Positions 7,131 through 16,527 are shown, numbered from the stretch's first letter. The stretch is 38,730 nt of DNA from Pelethousia sp034933245 (GCA_034933245.1 JAYFNX010000046.1:1-38730), one strand, 5' to 3'. Numbers and translations are program-made. Notes: generated from the letters alone by a model not told the origin.

Positions 7131-8561
7131 TTAATGCCCCAGCTCGTTTAAAAGGCATTCCTGTAGAAGCTCGGGGTTGGCTTTCCCCTTTGCGGCAGCC
7201 ATGGCCCATCCCATAATGGCCTTAAGGGCGGCCTGTTTTCCGCTCCTATAATCCGCCACCATGTCCGGGTTTTCTTGCACGGCGCGCCGCGCTAGGCCGA
7301 AAAGGGTGTCCCTATCGTTCACCTGTGCAAGGCCCAATTGCGAAACCAGATCCGCCGGATCCGCCTCTGTCCCCCATAGGGCGCCTATGAGCTTTTTAGC
7401 ACCGCCTCCGTTTATGCGGCCTGTGCCCAACATGTCCGCAAGGGTCGCAAGCTGGGCGGGCTTGGCCGCTATCTCACTTTCCTCTTCCCCGTTCATCAGG
7501 CGGGAAACCTCCGAAAGCAGGAAGGAAGCCAAAATCTGCTTATATGCCGTGAATTCCGCCGCTTGTTCAAAGAAATCCGACAGTGCGCGGTTGAGCGCCA
7601 AGCGCTCGCTATGGTAAGGGGAGAGGCCAAATTGATCCATATATTTCCGCCTTCGCGTATCGGGCAGGGGCGGGATGGAAGCGGCTATCCGCGCGAGTGT
7701 TTGCGCATCCGTCCGGATGGGCAAAAGATCCGGGTCCGGAAAGTAACGGTAATCGTTTGCATTTTCCTTGGAACGCATGCTGTTTGTTTTACCAGTCGCC
7801 GGGTCAAATCGCCGGGTTTCCTGAACAATCGGTTTCCCCGCCTCCAGGGCGGTTACCTGCCGGCGGAATTCGTATTCAATGGCCTTCGCCACAAAAGCGA
7901 ACGAGTTGATGTTTTTGATCTCCGCCCGCACGCCGAACGACTCCGCGCCTTTTTCCCGTACCGATATGTTCACATCGCACCGTAGGGACCCCTCGTTCAT
8001 CTTTGCATCGGAAATGTCCGTATATAGGACGATGCTGCGCAGCTTTTTCAGGTATGCCACAGCCTCTTTGGCGCTGCGCATATCCGGCTCGGATACGATT
8101 TCAATCAGCGGTACGCCGCAGCGATTCAGGTCGATAAGGGTGCCGTGTCCGGCATCATGGAGCAGCTTGCCCGCATCCTCCTCAATGTGGATGCGGGTGA
8201 TGCCGATGCGTTTTTCTCCTTCTTCTGTGGTGATGTCCACATAACCGCCCTCGCACAGAGGCAAATCGTACTGGGAAATCTGATAAGCCTTGGGAAGATC
8301 CGGATAAAAGTAGTTTTTTCGATCGTTTTTTGAATAGGTAGCGATCCCACAATGGGTGGCAAGGCCGGCCTTTATGGCATATTCCACCACCTTTTTGTTC
8401 AGCACGGGGAGCACGCCGGGCATTCCTGCGCAAACCGGGCAGCATTGTGTGTTTGGCGCGGCGCCAAACGCCGTTGGGCAGGCGCAGAAAATCTTGGTTT
8501 TTGTTTTCAGCTCCACATGGACCTCAAGGCCGATCACCATTTCATACGTTTTTTTGCTCAT
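7131..8561 (-). CDS. gatB: Asp-tRNA(Asn)/Glu-tRNA(Gln) amidotransferase subunit B
   Basis: A 476-residue subunit, full length for the family, that binds the mischarged tRNA and phosphorylates the ester-linked Asp or Glu with ATP before amidation. It starts MSKKTYEMVIGLEVHVELKT, the typical GatB opening, and contains YFYPDLPKAYQISQYDLP and RCDVNISVR. The C-terminal YqeY-like tail (AIMGWAMAAAKGKANPELL) is present. The ATG at 8561 overlaps the gatA stop as ATGA; a longer reading from 8597 lies within gatA and is rejected. It is the last gene of the aspS::gatC-gatA-gatB operon. Confidence 0.97.
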   Translation of the reverse strand: MSKKTYEMVIGLEVHVELKTKTKIFCACPTAFGAAPNTQCCPVCAGMPGVLPVLNKKVVEYAIKAGLATHCGIATYSKNDRKNYFYPDLPKAYQISQYDLPLCEGGYVDITTEEGEKRIGITRIHIEEDAGKLLHDAGHGTLIDLNRCGVPLIEIVSEPDMRSAKEAVAYLKKLRSIVLYTDISDAKMNEGSLRCDVNISVREKGAESFGVRAEIKNINSFAFVAKAIEYEFRRQVTALEAGKPIVQETRRFDPATGKTNSMRSKENANDYRYFPDPDLLPIRTDAQTLARIAASIPPLPDTRRRKYMDQFGLSPYHSERLALNRALSDFFEQAAEFTAYKQILASFLLSEVSRLMNGEEESEIAAKPAQLATLADMLGTGRINGGGAKKLIGALWGTEADPADLVSQLGLAQVNDRDTLFGLARRAVQENPDMVADYRSGKQAALKAIMGWAMAAAKGKANPELLQECLLNELGH

Positions 8562-10006
8562 CCTTGCTTCCCTCCCAATGCAGTTTCCAACGCGCAAGCC
8601 GCGCGCAGCACCCCGCCTTCGTCGAAGTGCCTGCCCATAAGCTGCAGCCCAATGGGCAGCCCGTTTTTATCCAGCCCGCAAGGCAGGGACAGGGCGGGAA
8701 TTCCCACGATATTGGCAGGCACGGTGCATATATCCGCCAAATACATCTCCATGGGGTCGCTTTTCTCGCCGAAGCGCCAGGCCGTCACCGGCGAAGTTGG
8801 GGACATAACCAAGTCGTACGTTTTAAAAATCCTTTCAAACTCCTCCATAATGAGCGTGCGCACCTGCAGAGCCCGTTTATAATAGGCGTCATAATATCCG
8901 GCGCTCAGCGCAAAGGTGCCCAGCATGATCCGCCGTTTAACCTCCGGCCCGAAAAATTCGGAACGGGTGTTGCGATACAGCTCCTCCATCCCCGCAAACC
9001 GGGCGGCGCGGGAACCATAGCGCACCCCGTCGAACCGAGCCAAGTTGGATGAAGCTTCGGCGCTGGAGATGACATAATAAGTCGGCAGGGCGCTTTTGAG
9101 GGATGGCATGGAGATCACATTTACCGTTGCGCCGCCCTTTTCACACAGCCCGGCGGCGTGCTCCACCGCCGCCCGTACATCCGGCGCAACGCCATCGCTT
9201 AAAAATTCCTCGGCCAGGGCAATTTTCATCCCTTCCACCCCGCCTGCAAGCTCCTTCGAAAAATCCGGTGCGCCATGGGGGGCGGAAGTGCTATCCCGCC
9301 TATCATGCCCGGCGATAAGCTGCAGCGCGGCGGCGCAATCTCGGACGTTCCGGGCAAGGGGGCCAATCTGGTCCAAGGAGGAGGCAAATGCAACCAGCCC
9401 GTAGCGGGATACCCGCCCATAAGTGGGCTTAAGCCCTACGGCGCCGCAGAAGGCGGCGGGCTGCCGGATAGAACCACCCGTATCGGAACCCAGGGCAAAA
9501 GCCGCCATGCCTGCCGTTACGGCGGCGGCCGAGCCGCCGGAGCTGCCGCCGGGTACCCGTTGGGCGTCCACCGGGTTATGCGTTTTGCAAAAAGCGGAGT
9601 TTTCCGTGCTGGACCCCATGGCAAATTCATCCATATTCAGCTTGCCCAGGATAACCGCCCCCGCCGCCTCCAGCTTCTCCATCACCGTGGCGGAAAAGGG
9701 AGGAACATAATTTTCCAGCATGCGGCTGGCGCAGGTGGTCCTGATGCCCAGGGTGCAAATGTTATCCTTGACTCCCACGGGTACACCATCCAAAGGCGAA
9801 CGCGCTTCGCCCCTGGCCCGGCGCTTGTCGCTTTGGGCGGCGCTTTTGCGCGCCCCCTCGTAATTCACCGTAAGATATGCGCCGATTGCAGCGTTTTTTT
9901 CATCGATCCGTTGCAAATAAGCTTCCGTGGCCGCCGTAGCTGTTACCGTCCCCGCCTCCAGGGCCCGGGATAGCTCCAAGGCCGTTAATTCCGTAATCTC
10001 ACGCAT
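8558..10006 (-). CDS. gatA: Asp-tRNA(Asn)/Glu-tRNA(Gln) amidotransferase subunit A
   Basis: A 482-residue amidase that releases ammonia from glutamine and passes it to GatB. The amidase signature is complete: catalytic Lys in PVGVKDNI, GGSSGGSAAAV and the cis-Ser/Ser region GSDTGGSIRQPAAFCG. AAGGAGG lies eight bases before the ATG at 10006, and the gene begins 11 bases after the aspS::gatC fusion ends. Confidence 0.97.
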   Translation of the reverse strand: MREITELTALELSRALEAGTVTATAATEAYLQRIDEKNAAIGAYLTVNYEGARKSAAQSDKRRARGEARSPLDGVPVGVKDNICTLGIRTTCASRMLENYVPPFSATVMEKLEAAGAVILGKLNMDEFAMGSSTENSAFCKTHNPVDAQRVPGGSSGGSAAAVTAGMAAFALGSDTGGSIRQPAAFCGAVGLKPTYGRVSRYGLVAFASSLDQIGPLARNVRDCAAALQLIAGHDRRDSTSAPHGAPDFSKELAGGVEGMKIALAEEFLSDGVAPDVRAAVEHAAGLCEKGGATVNVISMPSLKSALPTYYVISSAEASSNLARFDGVRYGSRAARFAGMEELYRNTRSEFFGPEVKRRIMLGTFALSAGYYDAYYKRALQVRTLIMEEFERIFKTYDLVMSPTSPVTAWRFGEKSDPMEMYLADICTVPANIVGIPALSLPCGLDKNGLPIGLQLMGRHFDEGGVLRAACALETALGGKQG

Positions 10007-10017
10007 GGTTTGCCTCC

Positions 10018-12096
10018 TTACTCCACAACTTGGGGAACGAGTATAAGCCCATCCAAGACCTCTGGCGTACCCGCAAGAAGAAGCCGGCGATCCAGCGGCG
10101 GTTCCACCTCATCCTCCCGCATAACGTTGTATAACGGCGCCGCATGGATCGTAGTCCCGATGCCTGTGGTGTCGATTTGGGAGAGTGTATCCGCAAAAGC
10201 CACGATCTCCATCATATCCGTCTCCATCTGCGCCGCCTCTTGGGCTGAAAGCCGGAGCTGCGCAAGCTCGGCAATGCGGTCCACATCGATTTTTACCGCG
10301 GCTTTCACCGAAAGAGTCCGCTCCGCTTTTCCATCGCTTTCCTCCAGGGAAATGCCCAGAATTCCCAGCTGCGCCCCATCCACAGGGGAGGGCGCCTGGG
10401 TCAGCGGGCAGGATGCATCCTTGATCTTGGGGAATGCGATGATCTCCCGCAGGGAAGGCGCGCCCAACAGAAGCATCACCAACCGGTCCAGTCCAAAAGC
10501 GAAGCCGCCGTGGGGCGGGGTGCCGTAGCGGAAGGCGCGTATCATAAAGCCAAAGCGCTCCTCCAACTGTGCATCGGTGAAGCCCAGGGCCCGGAACATT
10601 CTTTCCTGCACGGCGCTATCGTGAATGCGGATGCTGCCGCTGCCCAGTTCCACCCCGTTAAGCACCACATCGTAAGCCTGGGCCCGCACGGCCGCCGGGT
10701 CGGTTTCCAGCTTATCGATATCCTCCGGAAACGGCATGGTAAAAGGATGGTGGGCCGCCACATACCGTCCCTCCTCCTCCGAATACTCAAATTCCGGAAA
10801 GTTCGTAACAAAAAGAAACTGAAACATCCCATCCCCCCGCAAGCCGCGCAGGTCCGCGATATCCAGACGGAGCCTTCCCAATACGCTGCGCACGGTTTTC
10901 AGCTTATCCGCGCAGAAGAGAACAAAGTCGCCGGGACCTGCCTTCGTCTCCCGCAGGATGCTCTCCAAATCCGCCTGGGAAAAATATTTTCCCAGAATGG
11001 AATAGACTTCCCCGTTTTCCCGCAGGGCAATCCAAGCCATGCCCCCGGCGCCGTAGCTTTGGGCCTTTTCGGTTAAGCCTTCTATGTCTCCGCGCGTCAT
11101 GGAAGCCCCGCCGGGGATGTTGATGGCTCGCACCACGCCGCCTTCCTCTATCACCTGTCTAAATACCTTGAAGCCGCATTGCCTTAGGGCGTCCGTCAGT
11201 TCTACAATGGGAAGGCCGAAGCGCAGGTCCGGCTTGTCGGAGCCGTATACGTCCATGGCCTCCGTCCAGCTTAAGCGGGGAAACGCATAGCCCAGCTCCC
11301 GGCCCATCACATCTTGAAATATGGCTTTGAACATGCTTTCCAAATGGCGCAGCACATCCTCCTGCTCCACAAAAGACATTTCCATATCCACCTGCGTAAA
11401 TTCCGGCTGCCGGTCCGCCCGCAGGTCTTCATCCCGGAAGCAGCGGGCAACCTGGTAATAGCGATCCACACCGCCTACCATAAGAAGCTGCTTAAAAATC
11501 TGCGGGGATTGGGGCAGGGCGTAAAATTTACCCTTATGTATGCGGCTGGGCACCAGATAGTCCCGGGCGCCCTCCGGTGTGGATTTTGTAAGCATGGGCG
11601 TTTCCACGCACAGAAAGCCCGCGGCATCCAGATAATCCTGGGCCGCCTTTTGCACCAGGTGGCGGAAGCGCAGATTGCGCTGCATTTCGGGCCTGCGCAA
11701 ATCCAGATACCGGTAGGCCAGCCGCAAATCCTCCCGCACGGGTTGGCCATCCAGTGAAAAAGGAAGTTGGATAGCCCGGGACAGCAGCTTTACCTTCTCC
11801 GCCCGAAGTTCCATTTCCCCCGTGGCAATTCTGGGGTTCCGCGTTTCTTCCTCCCGCGGGCAAAGCATGCCCTCCACGGCGACGACAGATTGGCTGTTCA
11901 GCCGCTCGGCAACGCAAAAGCCCGCTTCCCCGATGATCTGCCGGTTGAAGACCACCTGCAGCACGCCGGTTTTATCATACAGGTCGATAAACAACACGCC
12001 GCCCATATCCCGCTTCGCGCTGACCCAGCCGCAGGCGCGAACTTTTTTCCCCAGCTGCTCCTCGCAAAACAGCCCGCAGTATTCGTCTCTGTACAT
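10018..12096 (-). CDS. aspS: Aspartyl-tRNA synthetase fused to GatC
   Basis: A 692-residue fusion. Residues 1 to about 595 are a complete bacterial AspRS: OB-fold anticodon domain, motif 2 FRDEDLRADRQPEFTQ (220-235), the GAD insertion domain and motif 3 GGFAFGLDRLVMLLLG. The last 95 residues (from KIDVDRIAELAQLRLSA to LILVPQVVE) are a full-length GatC, including the conserved NVMREDEV-type segment. The synthetase charges tRNA-Asp and, in organisms without AsnRS, tRNA-Asn; GatCAB then amidates Asp to Asn. Residue 31, a known discrimination position (His in the non-discriminating Pseudomonas enzyme, Leu in discriminating ones), is Met here, so specificity cannot be read off. No frameshift or internal stop separates the parts. 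GGGAGG precedes the ATG. It is controlled by the T-box upstream. Confidence 0.93.
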   Translation of the reverse strand: MYRDEYCGLFCEEQLGKKVRACGWVSAKRDMGGVLFIDLYDKTGVLQVVFNRQIIGEAGFCVAERLNSQSVVAVEGMLCPREEETRNPRIATGEMELRAEKVKLLSRAIQLPFSLDGQPVREDLRLAYRYLDLRRPEMQRNLRFRHLVQKAAQDYLDAAGFLCVETPMLTKSTPEGARDYLVPSRIHKGKFYALPQSPQIFKQLLMVGGVDRYYQVARCFRDEDLRADRQPEFTQVDMEMSFVEQEDVLRHLESMFKAIFQDVMGRELGYAFPRLSWTEAMDVYGSDKPDLRFGLPIVELTDALRQCGFKVFRQVIEEGGVVRAINIPGGASMTRGDIEGLTEKAQSYGAGGMAWIALRENGEVYSILGKYFSQADLESILRETKAGPGDFVLFCADKLKTVRSVLGRLRLDIADLRGLRGDGMFQFLFVTNFPEFEYSEEEGRYVAAHHPFTMPFPEDIDKLETDPAAVRAQAYDVVLNGVELGSGSIRIHDSAVQERMFRALGFTDAQLEERFGFMIRAFRYGTPPHGGFAFGLDRLVMLLLGAPSLREIIAFPKIKDASCPLTQAPSPVDGAQLGILGISLEESDGKAERTLSVKAAVKIDVDRIAELAQLRLSAQEAAQMETDMMEIVAFADTLSQIDTTGIGTTIHAAPLYNVMREDEVEPPLDRRLLLAGTPEVLDGLILVPQVVE

Positions 12097-12171
12097 ACGC
12101 TGAACCCTCCCTAAAAATTGATTCGGATCTTCAAAGCCACTTGCCCATGGCTGCGGTTTTTCAGAGAAAAC

Positions 12172-12467
12172 AAAAAAGCTTTTCTCCCCTCATGTAAACA
12201 ACACATAAGGGGCGAAAAGCTTAAAAACAACTTCGCGCGGTACCACCCTGCTTAACGGAAACAGACCCGCCATCTCTTGGCACAACCATGCCTATCCGCT
12301 ATAACGCGCGGCGCGCGGCCGAGTCTAATCGCAAAATGCTTTCTTCCGGCGGCTGTGGGCTGTTTTTCACGCTGGGCTTGTTGTACCGCGCTCACACCAT
12401 CCGCGACTCGCTTAAACGCCTTACCCGGGTTACTCGGCCCGTCTTTGCCTTTAACAATCTAGAAATT
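12172..12467 (-). promoter_or_regulatory. T-box riboswitch leader of aspS::gatC-gatA-gatB
   Basis: The T-box core AGGGTGGTACCGCG lies at 12249-12236 and is followed by a long terminator (AAGCTTTTCGCCCCTTATG paired with CATGAGGGGAGAAAAGCTT, then six T residues at 12177-12172). Upstream the Stem I elements are visible: AGTAA on the 5' side of the specifier loop, GATGGTGTGAGC in the distal region, and GTGAAAAACAGCCC on the 3' side. The best specifier is AAC (12364-12362), followed by the usual purine; no GAC is present there. Uncharged tRNA-Asn would thus favour antitermination. A GAA triplet sits two bases upstream of AAC, which is of interest because a clostridial transamidation T-box is reported to read both tRNA-Asn and tRNA-Glu. 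Confidence 0.9.
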
Positions 12468-12473
12468 AGGGGT

Positions 12474-12502
12474 AATATATCATCTTCCCCCCCGTTTGTC
12501 AA
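12474..12502 (-). promoter_or_regulatory. Promoter of the T-box operon
   Basis: Minus-strand TTGACA (12502-12497) and TATATT (12479-12474) with a 17-bp spacer, near consensus. It gives a leader of about 370 bases before aspS::gatC. Confidence 0.82.
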
Positions 12503-12515
12503 CAGAATATTCTCT

Positions 12516-12539
12516 GCGCAAGGCGAATGTTCTTTGCGC
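12516..12539 (-). terminator. Weak hairpin after the Ldh-family gene
   Basis: GCGCAA and TTGCGC pair around a 12-base loop just downstream of the dehydrogenase stop. There is no T-run, so termination is uncertain. Confidence 0.3.
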
Positions 12540-12541
12540 GC

Positions 12542-13648
12542 CTATGTTTCCCAGGGGAACGTATAGGGCACATGCAGTTCTTCCCGCACGAGCTCCAGCG
12601 CCTTTCGCACCTCGCGATTAATCGGAATTCCTTTCTCCTTGCGTTCCAAATAAGCCAGATATTCCTTTTCTCCCGCCGTATAGATCCGCTCCTGCCCTTT
12701 GGCTCTCCTGGAAGCGCGGAGCTGGCGCAGGATTTCTCCCGCGGTATGCCGAAACGCTTGGGGGTCCGTAAATGCCGCAATATCCGCCACGATGAAAAAG
12801 TGTCCCAGATGATAGGGGCGCTTGGTTCCGTCCGGATTCCTATCGGTAATGCTCTTGAGGAAAATCCCCCCCGCCAGGGCCGAGGAAAGGATCTCTACCA
12901 CGGTGGCATAGCCATAGCCCTTGTAGCCCCCCAGCGCATCGCCTAAGCCGCCTAAGGGCGCCAAGGCGCAAGTGCCGTTTACGAGGCCCGTTAACGCGAT
13001 GTCCGGGTCCGTAACGGCGTTGCCTTCGCCGTCGCTCACCCATCCCGCGGGCATGGTCTTGCCGAGCCGGGCGTAATGCTCGATTTTCCCTCTTTGGGAA
13101 ATCGACGTTGCGCAGTCGATCACAAACGGAAAATTCTCATCCGTTGGAAAGCCGATGGTAAGCGGATTGGTTCCCAGCATATTTTCCACGCCGAAGGTGG
13201 GCGCAATGGACGGCCGCGCGTTGGTCCCGGTGATACAGAGCAGATCTTGCTTTGCGGCCAGAACGGGGTAATAACCGGCCATGCCGTAATGGGAGGAGTT
13301 TCGAACGGCCACCATGGATATTCCATAGGTTTTCGCTTTATGCATCGCCATCTCCATCGCCTTCACGCCGATCACCTGCCCCATGCCGTCATTTCCATCC
13401 AGCACGGCGGTGGTAGGCGTTTCCTTCAAGATGTCAATTTTTGTGATAGGCGATAAGATGCCCGCGCGTATCCTGTCTATATAGATCGGCTTGAAACGGC
13501 CCACGCCGTGGGAGTCTATCCCGCGCTTATCCGATTCTATCAGCACATCCGCGCATATTCTTGCTTCATCATCCGGTACGCCGGCCGCAATAAAAGACAG
13601 CCGCATAAATTCGTGCATGCTTTTAAAATCCGCATAGGTTATGCTCAT
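12542..13648 (-). CDS. Ldh-family (type 2 malate/L-lactate) NAD(P)-dependent dehydrogenase
   Basis: A 368-residue cytoplasmic oxidoreductase of the malate/lactate/ureidoglycolate dehydrogenase family, which is unrelated to classical Rossmann LDH. The family residues are in ESDKRGIDSHGVGR (substrate His), VRNSSHYGMAGYY and the dinucleotide-binding GTNPLTIGFPT and GYKGYG segments. Members reduce 2-oxo acids such as oxaloacetate, pyruvate, oxalurate or sulfopyruvate; the exact substrate cannot be settled from sequence. GGAAGGAAGG lies before the ATG at 13648. It stands alone between a terminator-like hairpin and the T-box promoter. Confidence 0.9.
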   Translation of the reverse strand: MSITYADFKSMHEFMRLSFIAAGVPDDEARICADVLIESDKRGIDSHGVGRFKPIYIDRIRAGILSPITKIDILKETPTTAVLDGNDGMGQVIGVKAMEMAMHKAKTYGISMVAVRNSSHYGMAGYYPVLAAKQDLLCITGTNARPSIAPTFGVENMLGTNPLTIGFPTDENFPFVIDCATSISQRGKIEHYARLGKTMPAGWVSDGEGNAVTDPDIALTGLVNGTCALAPLGGLGDALGGYKGYGYATVVEILSSALAGGIFLKSITDRNPDGTKRPYHLGHFFIVADIAAFTDPQAFRHTAGEILRQLRASRRAKGQERIYTAGEKEYLAYLERKEKGIPINREVRKALELVREELHVPYTFPWET

Positions 13649-13680
13649 TTGGTTTTCCTTCCTTCCTCTACAGTATATTT

Positions 13681-13711
13681 AAAAGCTATGGGCATTCCGT
13701 ATGCGCATAGC
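13681..13711 (-). terminator. Probable terminator after the 7TM histidine kinase gene
   Basis: On the minus strand GCTATG-C-GCAT pairs with ATGC-C-CATAGC (one C-C mismatch, loop of five) and is followed by TTTTAAAT. It separates the two-component pair from the dehydrogenase gene. The T-run is short. Confidence 0.45.
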
Positions 13712-13787
13712 CTCGGCATTGGTGTGCCGGCCTGCGTCATCCGTTTTGCCGTTCCACCGTTTCTTTCTCACGAAACCGGCCCGGCCT

Positions 13788-15662
13788 TTATTGCCCGGGC
13801 AGTTCCATCTTCAACATAACGGAAGAGGAAAAAACATTGTCTTGCTGATGAAATGCGGCGGATCCGCCATGTTTTTCCGCGATCGCGCTGATAGAGGAAA
13901 GGCCGACGCCGCCCCCGGCCCGCTTGCGGGAAAGAAATTTTTTCCCGCGTTTGTATGCCAAGCCGTCGAAACTGTTGTCCATCACGATCACCAGGTATTG
14001 GTTCCGTACCATCGCTTTTATCCGGATAAAGGTTTCTCCCCCCTTCATCCGGCGGCATGCTTCCAGCGCATTCTCTAAGAAGTTTCCCATAATGATGCAC
14101 AGATCCACCGCAGGAATGCAGCCCGTATCTTCCGGGATCTCCAACCTCGCTTCCACGGCGATGTTGTCCTTTGCCGCAAGAGACAGGTAATGGGCGGCGA
14201 TGGCATTTACGGCGTAATTCTCGCAAAGGTTCTGCTCCGTGGCTTCGCTCAGCTCAATCTTCAAGCTCTCAAGATAGGTTTTTGCTTTTTCGGCAGCGCC
14301 GCCGCTATCCAGAAGCTGGCCCAGGGCAGCCAGGTGATGGCGCATGTCGTGGCGCATGGTTCTGATTTCGTCGGCGTTTTGCATCATCCTTCCGTATTGC
14401 TCTTGCTGCAAAGCAAGCTGCCGTTCCATAACGCCCATTTCGTATTCCAGCCGCAGATTTTCCCCGGCCGCACGCATGGACTGCCGCACATAATAACCGC
14501 TTACAATGCCGAGCGATACGATGAAGGTCAAAAGGCCAAATTGAAAAATAACGGTAAAGGCGCTGTTCCCTTTGAGCCAATAGTTGAGCAGCTCCAGCAA
14601 AACCGCGATCGTCAGCAGGCCCACGGCGGGCACAAAGCGCTTGGCAGCGGCGTTTTTATAGCGGAAATACTCCCAGAGCAAATCAGCCGCGAAAACCAAA
14701 AAGCCCAAAGGCGTAATAATATGAAACCAGTACAGCGTTCTGATCAGGTCAACCGCGCCGCAAAGCTGAAGCGTTATCGCCGCCAGCAGGGATACCACAT
14801 GGATCGCCAGCATAATGGTGAAGGGCCGTGGGTTTTGGGGGTTAAGAACCACCATGCCGAAGCAAAGAAAAGGGAAGGTTAAAAAAAGCAGGCCCAAATA
14901 GTCAATCGCATGGAGCAGGGAGGGATAGGGAAAGATAAAAACGCTCAGGTCGCATTCCCCCATGATCCACATCCCCGCGGAGAGGGAGAATAGGCCCAGC
15001 CATAAAAAGGACGATCCCCCGCTGACATGCCGCAGGAAAAGGACATACGGGAAGATCATAGCTGTACCCAGAAACAGCAGAACACACGAAAAAACAAAAG
15101 AGAAGCCGTTTGCATGAACCAGGTTGGCAAATAACTCGCCCTCGCTCCCCACATACAACGCCGGAAGGGAGATTTCGCTGCGCTGGGAAGGCGAGAGGTA
15201 TTCGATGCGCAAGGAAACCGGTTCCCCGTTCTGGGGCAAAGGGAGAATGAAAAGGTTCGTGGGCGGGTCATTCAGGAAGGACGGATAACTGCCCTCTTCT
15301 CCATAGGCATAGGCCAGCTCTCCATCCAGGTATATGCGCATGGGCGTAAAGACGGATTTTACCAGCAGGCTGTCGGACCGGCCAACAGCAATCTGCGCTT
15401 TCAGCGTAATAGCTGTGCGGGGAGGCACGCCCTTAAGGATCGTGGGGAGCTCAATCGCGACCTGTCCTTGGGATGTTTCCCGGGTAACCCCAGTGAGTTT
15501 ATAAGCCCCGTCGCTGGAGGAAAGCGCCACTTTGCGCCCGCGGACGCTTATGCCGGGCAGAGACGACATTTTATAGGCGAACGCGGGCAGGATAATCCAT
15601 ACGGTAGCAACGGCAAGCAGCAGCGCTGCGCAAACAACGAGAATGATGTTCTTGCCTTTCAT
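13788..15662 (-). CDS. Membrane GHKL-type sensor histidine kinase with 7TM sensor
   Basis: A 624-residue kinase. One N-terminal membrane segment (about 7-28) is followed by an extracytoplasmic domain of about 150 residues that resembles 7TMR-DISM ligand-binding domains (VFTPMRIYLDGELAYAYGEEG). Seven or so hydrophobic segments fill about 190-400. A coiled coil leads to the phosphoacceptor region IRTMRHDMRHHLAALGQLL, and the ATPase domain has the N box MGNFLENALEACRR and G box AGGGVGLSSI. It belongs to the kinase group that partners LytTR regulators, like AgrC. It overlaps the regulator gene upstream as ATGA. The signal is unknown. Confidence 0.9.
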   Translation of the reverse strand: MKGKNIILVVCAALLLAVATVWIILPAFAYKMSSLPGISVRGRKVALSSSDGAYKLTGVTRETSQGQVAIELPTILKGVPPRTAITLKAQIAVGRSDSLLVKSVFTPMRIYLDGELAYAYGEEGSYPSFLNDPPTNLFILPLPQNGEPVSLRIEYLSPSQRSEISLPALYVGSEGELFANLVHANGFSFVFSCVLLFLGTAMIFPYVLFLRHVSGGSSFLWLGLFSLSAGMWIMGECDLSVFIFPYPSLLHAIDYLGLLFLTFPFLCFGMVVLNPQNPRPFTIMLAIHVVSLLAAITLQLCGAVDLIRTLYWFHIITPLGFLVFAADLLWEYFRYKNAAAKRFVPAVGLLTIAVLLELLNYWLKGNSAFTVIFQFGLLTFIVSLGIVSGYYVRQSMRAAGENLRLEYEMGVMERQLALQQEQYGRMMQNADEIRTMRHDMRHHLAALGQLLDSGGAAEKAKTYLESLKIELSEATEQNLCENYAVNAIAAHYLSLAAKDNIAVEARLEIPEDTGCIPAVDLCIIMGNFLENALEACRRMKGGETFIRIKAMVRNQYLVIVMDNSFDGLAYKRGKKFLSRKRAGGGVGLSSISAIAEKHGGSAAFHQQDNVFSSSVMLKMELPGQ

Positions 15663-16387
15663 GCGTCTTCCCTCGCGGTTTGGAACAAATACGCTTCAAA
15701 GGCGTCCGAAGCCGCTTTTAAAGACTGCCGCCTGATATAGACCTTGTCGCCGTTTTTCATGGAAAACACGCGGAGTTCTTTATTCAATTCCATAACATAA
15801 TGCAAGTTCACAATATAGCTTCTATGGCAACGCAAAAAAGAAGCGAAAGGAACCTTCTCCTCAATATCGCTCAATTTGACGCGCTGGCTCGTACGGTACA
15901 CGCCTGCTGTGGTATGAACCATAACGGCATGATCCCGCTGTTCAAAATAAAGGATTGTGTTTACGGGAATGTCCTTAAGGCCGCCGCCGATCAAAAGAGA
16001 AAGATATCGCCTTGTCTTGCGCTTGAGCAGCGCAAGCTCCAAGGTTTCCCGCACATCCTTTGCTTTCACCGGCTTCTCCAGATACTTAAGGGCGCCGAGT
16101 CTGTAACTTTCAAGGGTATGATCCGTGCTGGATGTTGTGAAGGCCATCATTGTGTCTTCATCCACCTCGCGTATCTTTGCTGCGGCTTCCACGCCCGTCA
16201 TCCCCGTTAAGTAAATGTCGATAAACAAAATATCGTATAGGCCCTGGCGAAATTCCGCCAGCAATTCTTCGCTGCTTGTAAACGCGACGCAGTGTGCGGG
16301 GATGCCGCTTTCCTCTATGCAGGACAGCAGATGCTGCGCCGCCGCCCCCTCGTCCTCGCATACGCCGATATGTAATTCTTCCTTCAT
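15659..16387 (-). CDS. LytTR-family response regulator
   Basis: A 242-residue regulator. The receiver has the acidic pair CEDE near residue 10, the phosphoacceptor Asp in YDILFIDIYL, and a conserved Lys in YLEKPVK. The LytTR DNA-binding domain spans about 135-235 (ILYFEQRDHAVMVHTTAGVY, SFLRCHRSYIVNL). The ATG at 16387 has GAGGAG 11 bases upstream; a reading from 16498 lacks support. It is co-transcribed with the 7TM kinase. Possible target genes are the divergent TM2/lipoprotein group. Confidence 0.9.
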   Translation of the reverse strand: MKEELHIGVCEDEGAAAQHLLSCIEESGIPAHCVAFTSSEELLAEFRQGLYDILFIDIYLTGMTGVEAAAKIREVDEDTMMAFTTSSTDHTLESYRLGALKYLEKPVKAKDVRETLELALLKRKTRRYLSLLIGGGLKDIPVNTILYFEQRDHAVMVHTTAGVYRTSQRVKLSDIEEKVPFASFLRCHRSYIVNLHYVMELNKELRVFSMKNGDKVYIRRQSLKAASDAFEAYLFQTAREDA

Positions 16388-16527
16388 GGTGCTTGGTGCT
16401 CCTCTAGCCCTTCCTGCATAAAGCCATGGTTTTTTACCATTAACAGTATCATACAGAATTGTACAACGAAAATAAAGAAAAGTAAAAATGTATATCAAAA
16501 TATCCAGGATCTGTCAACATCCAATCC

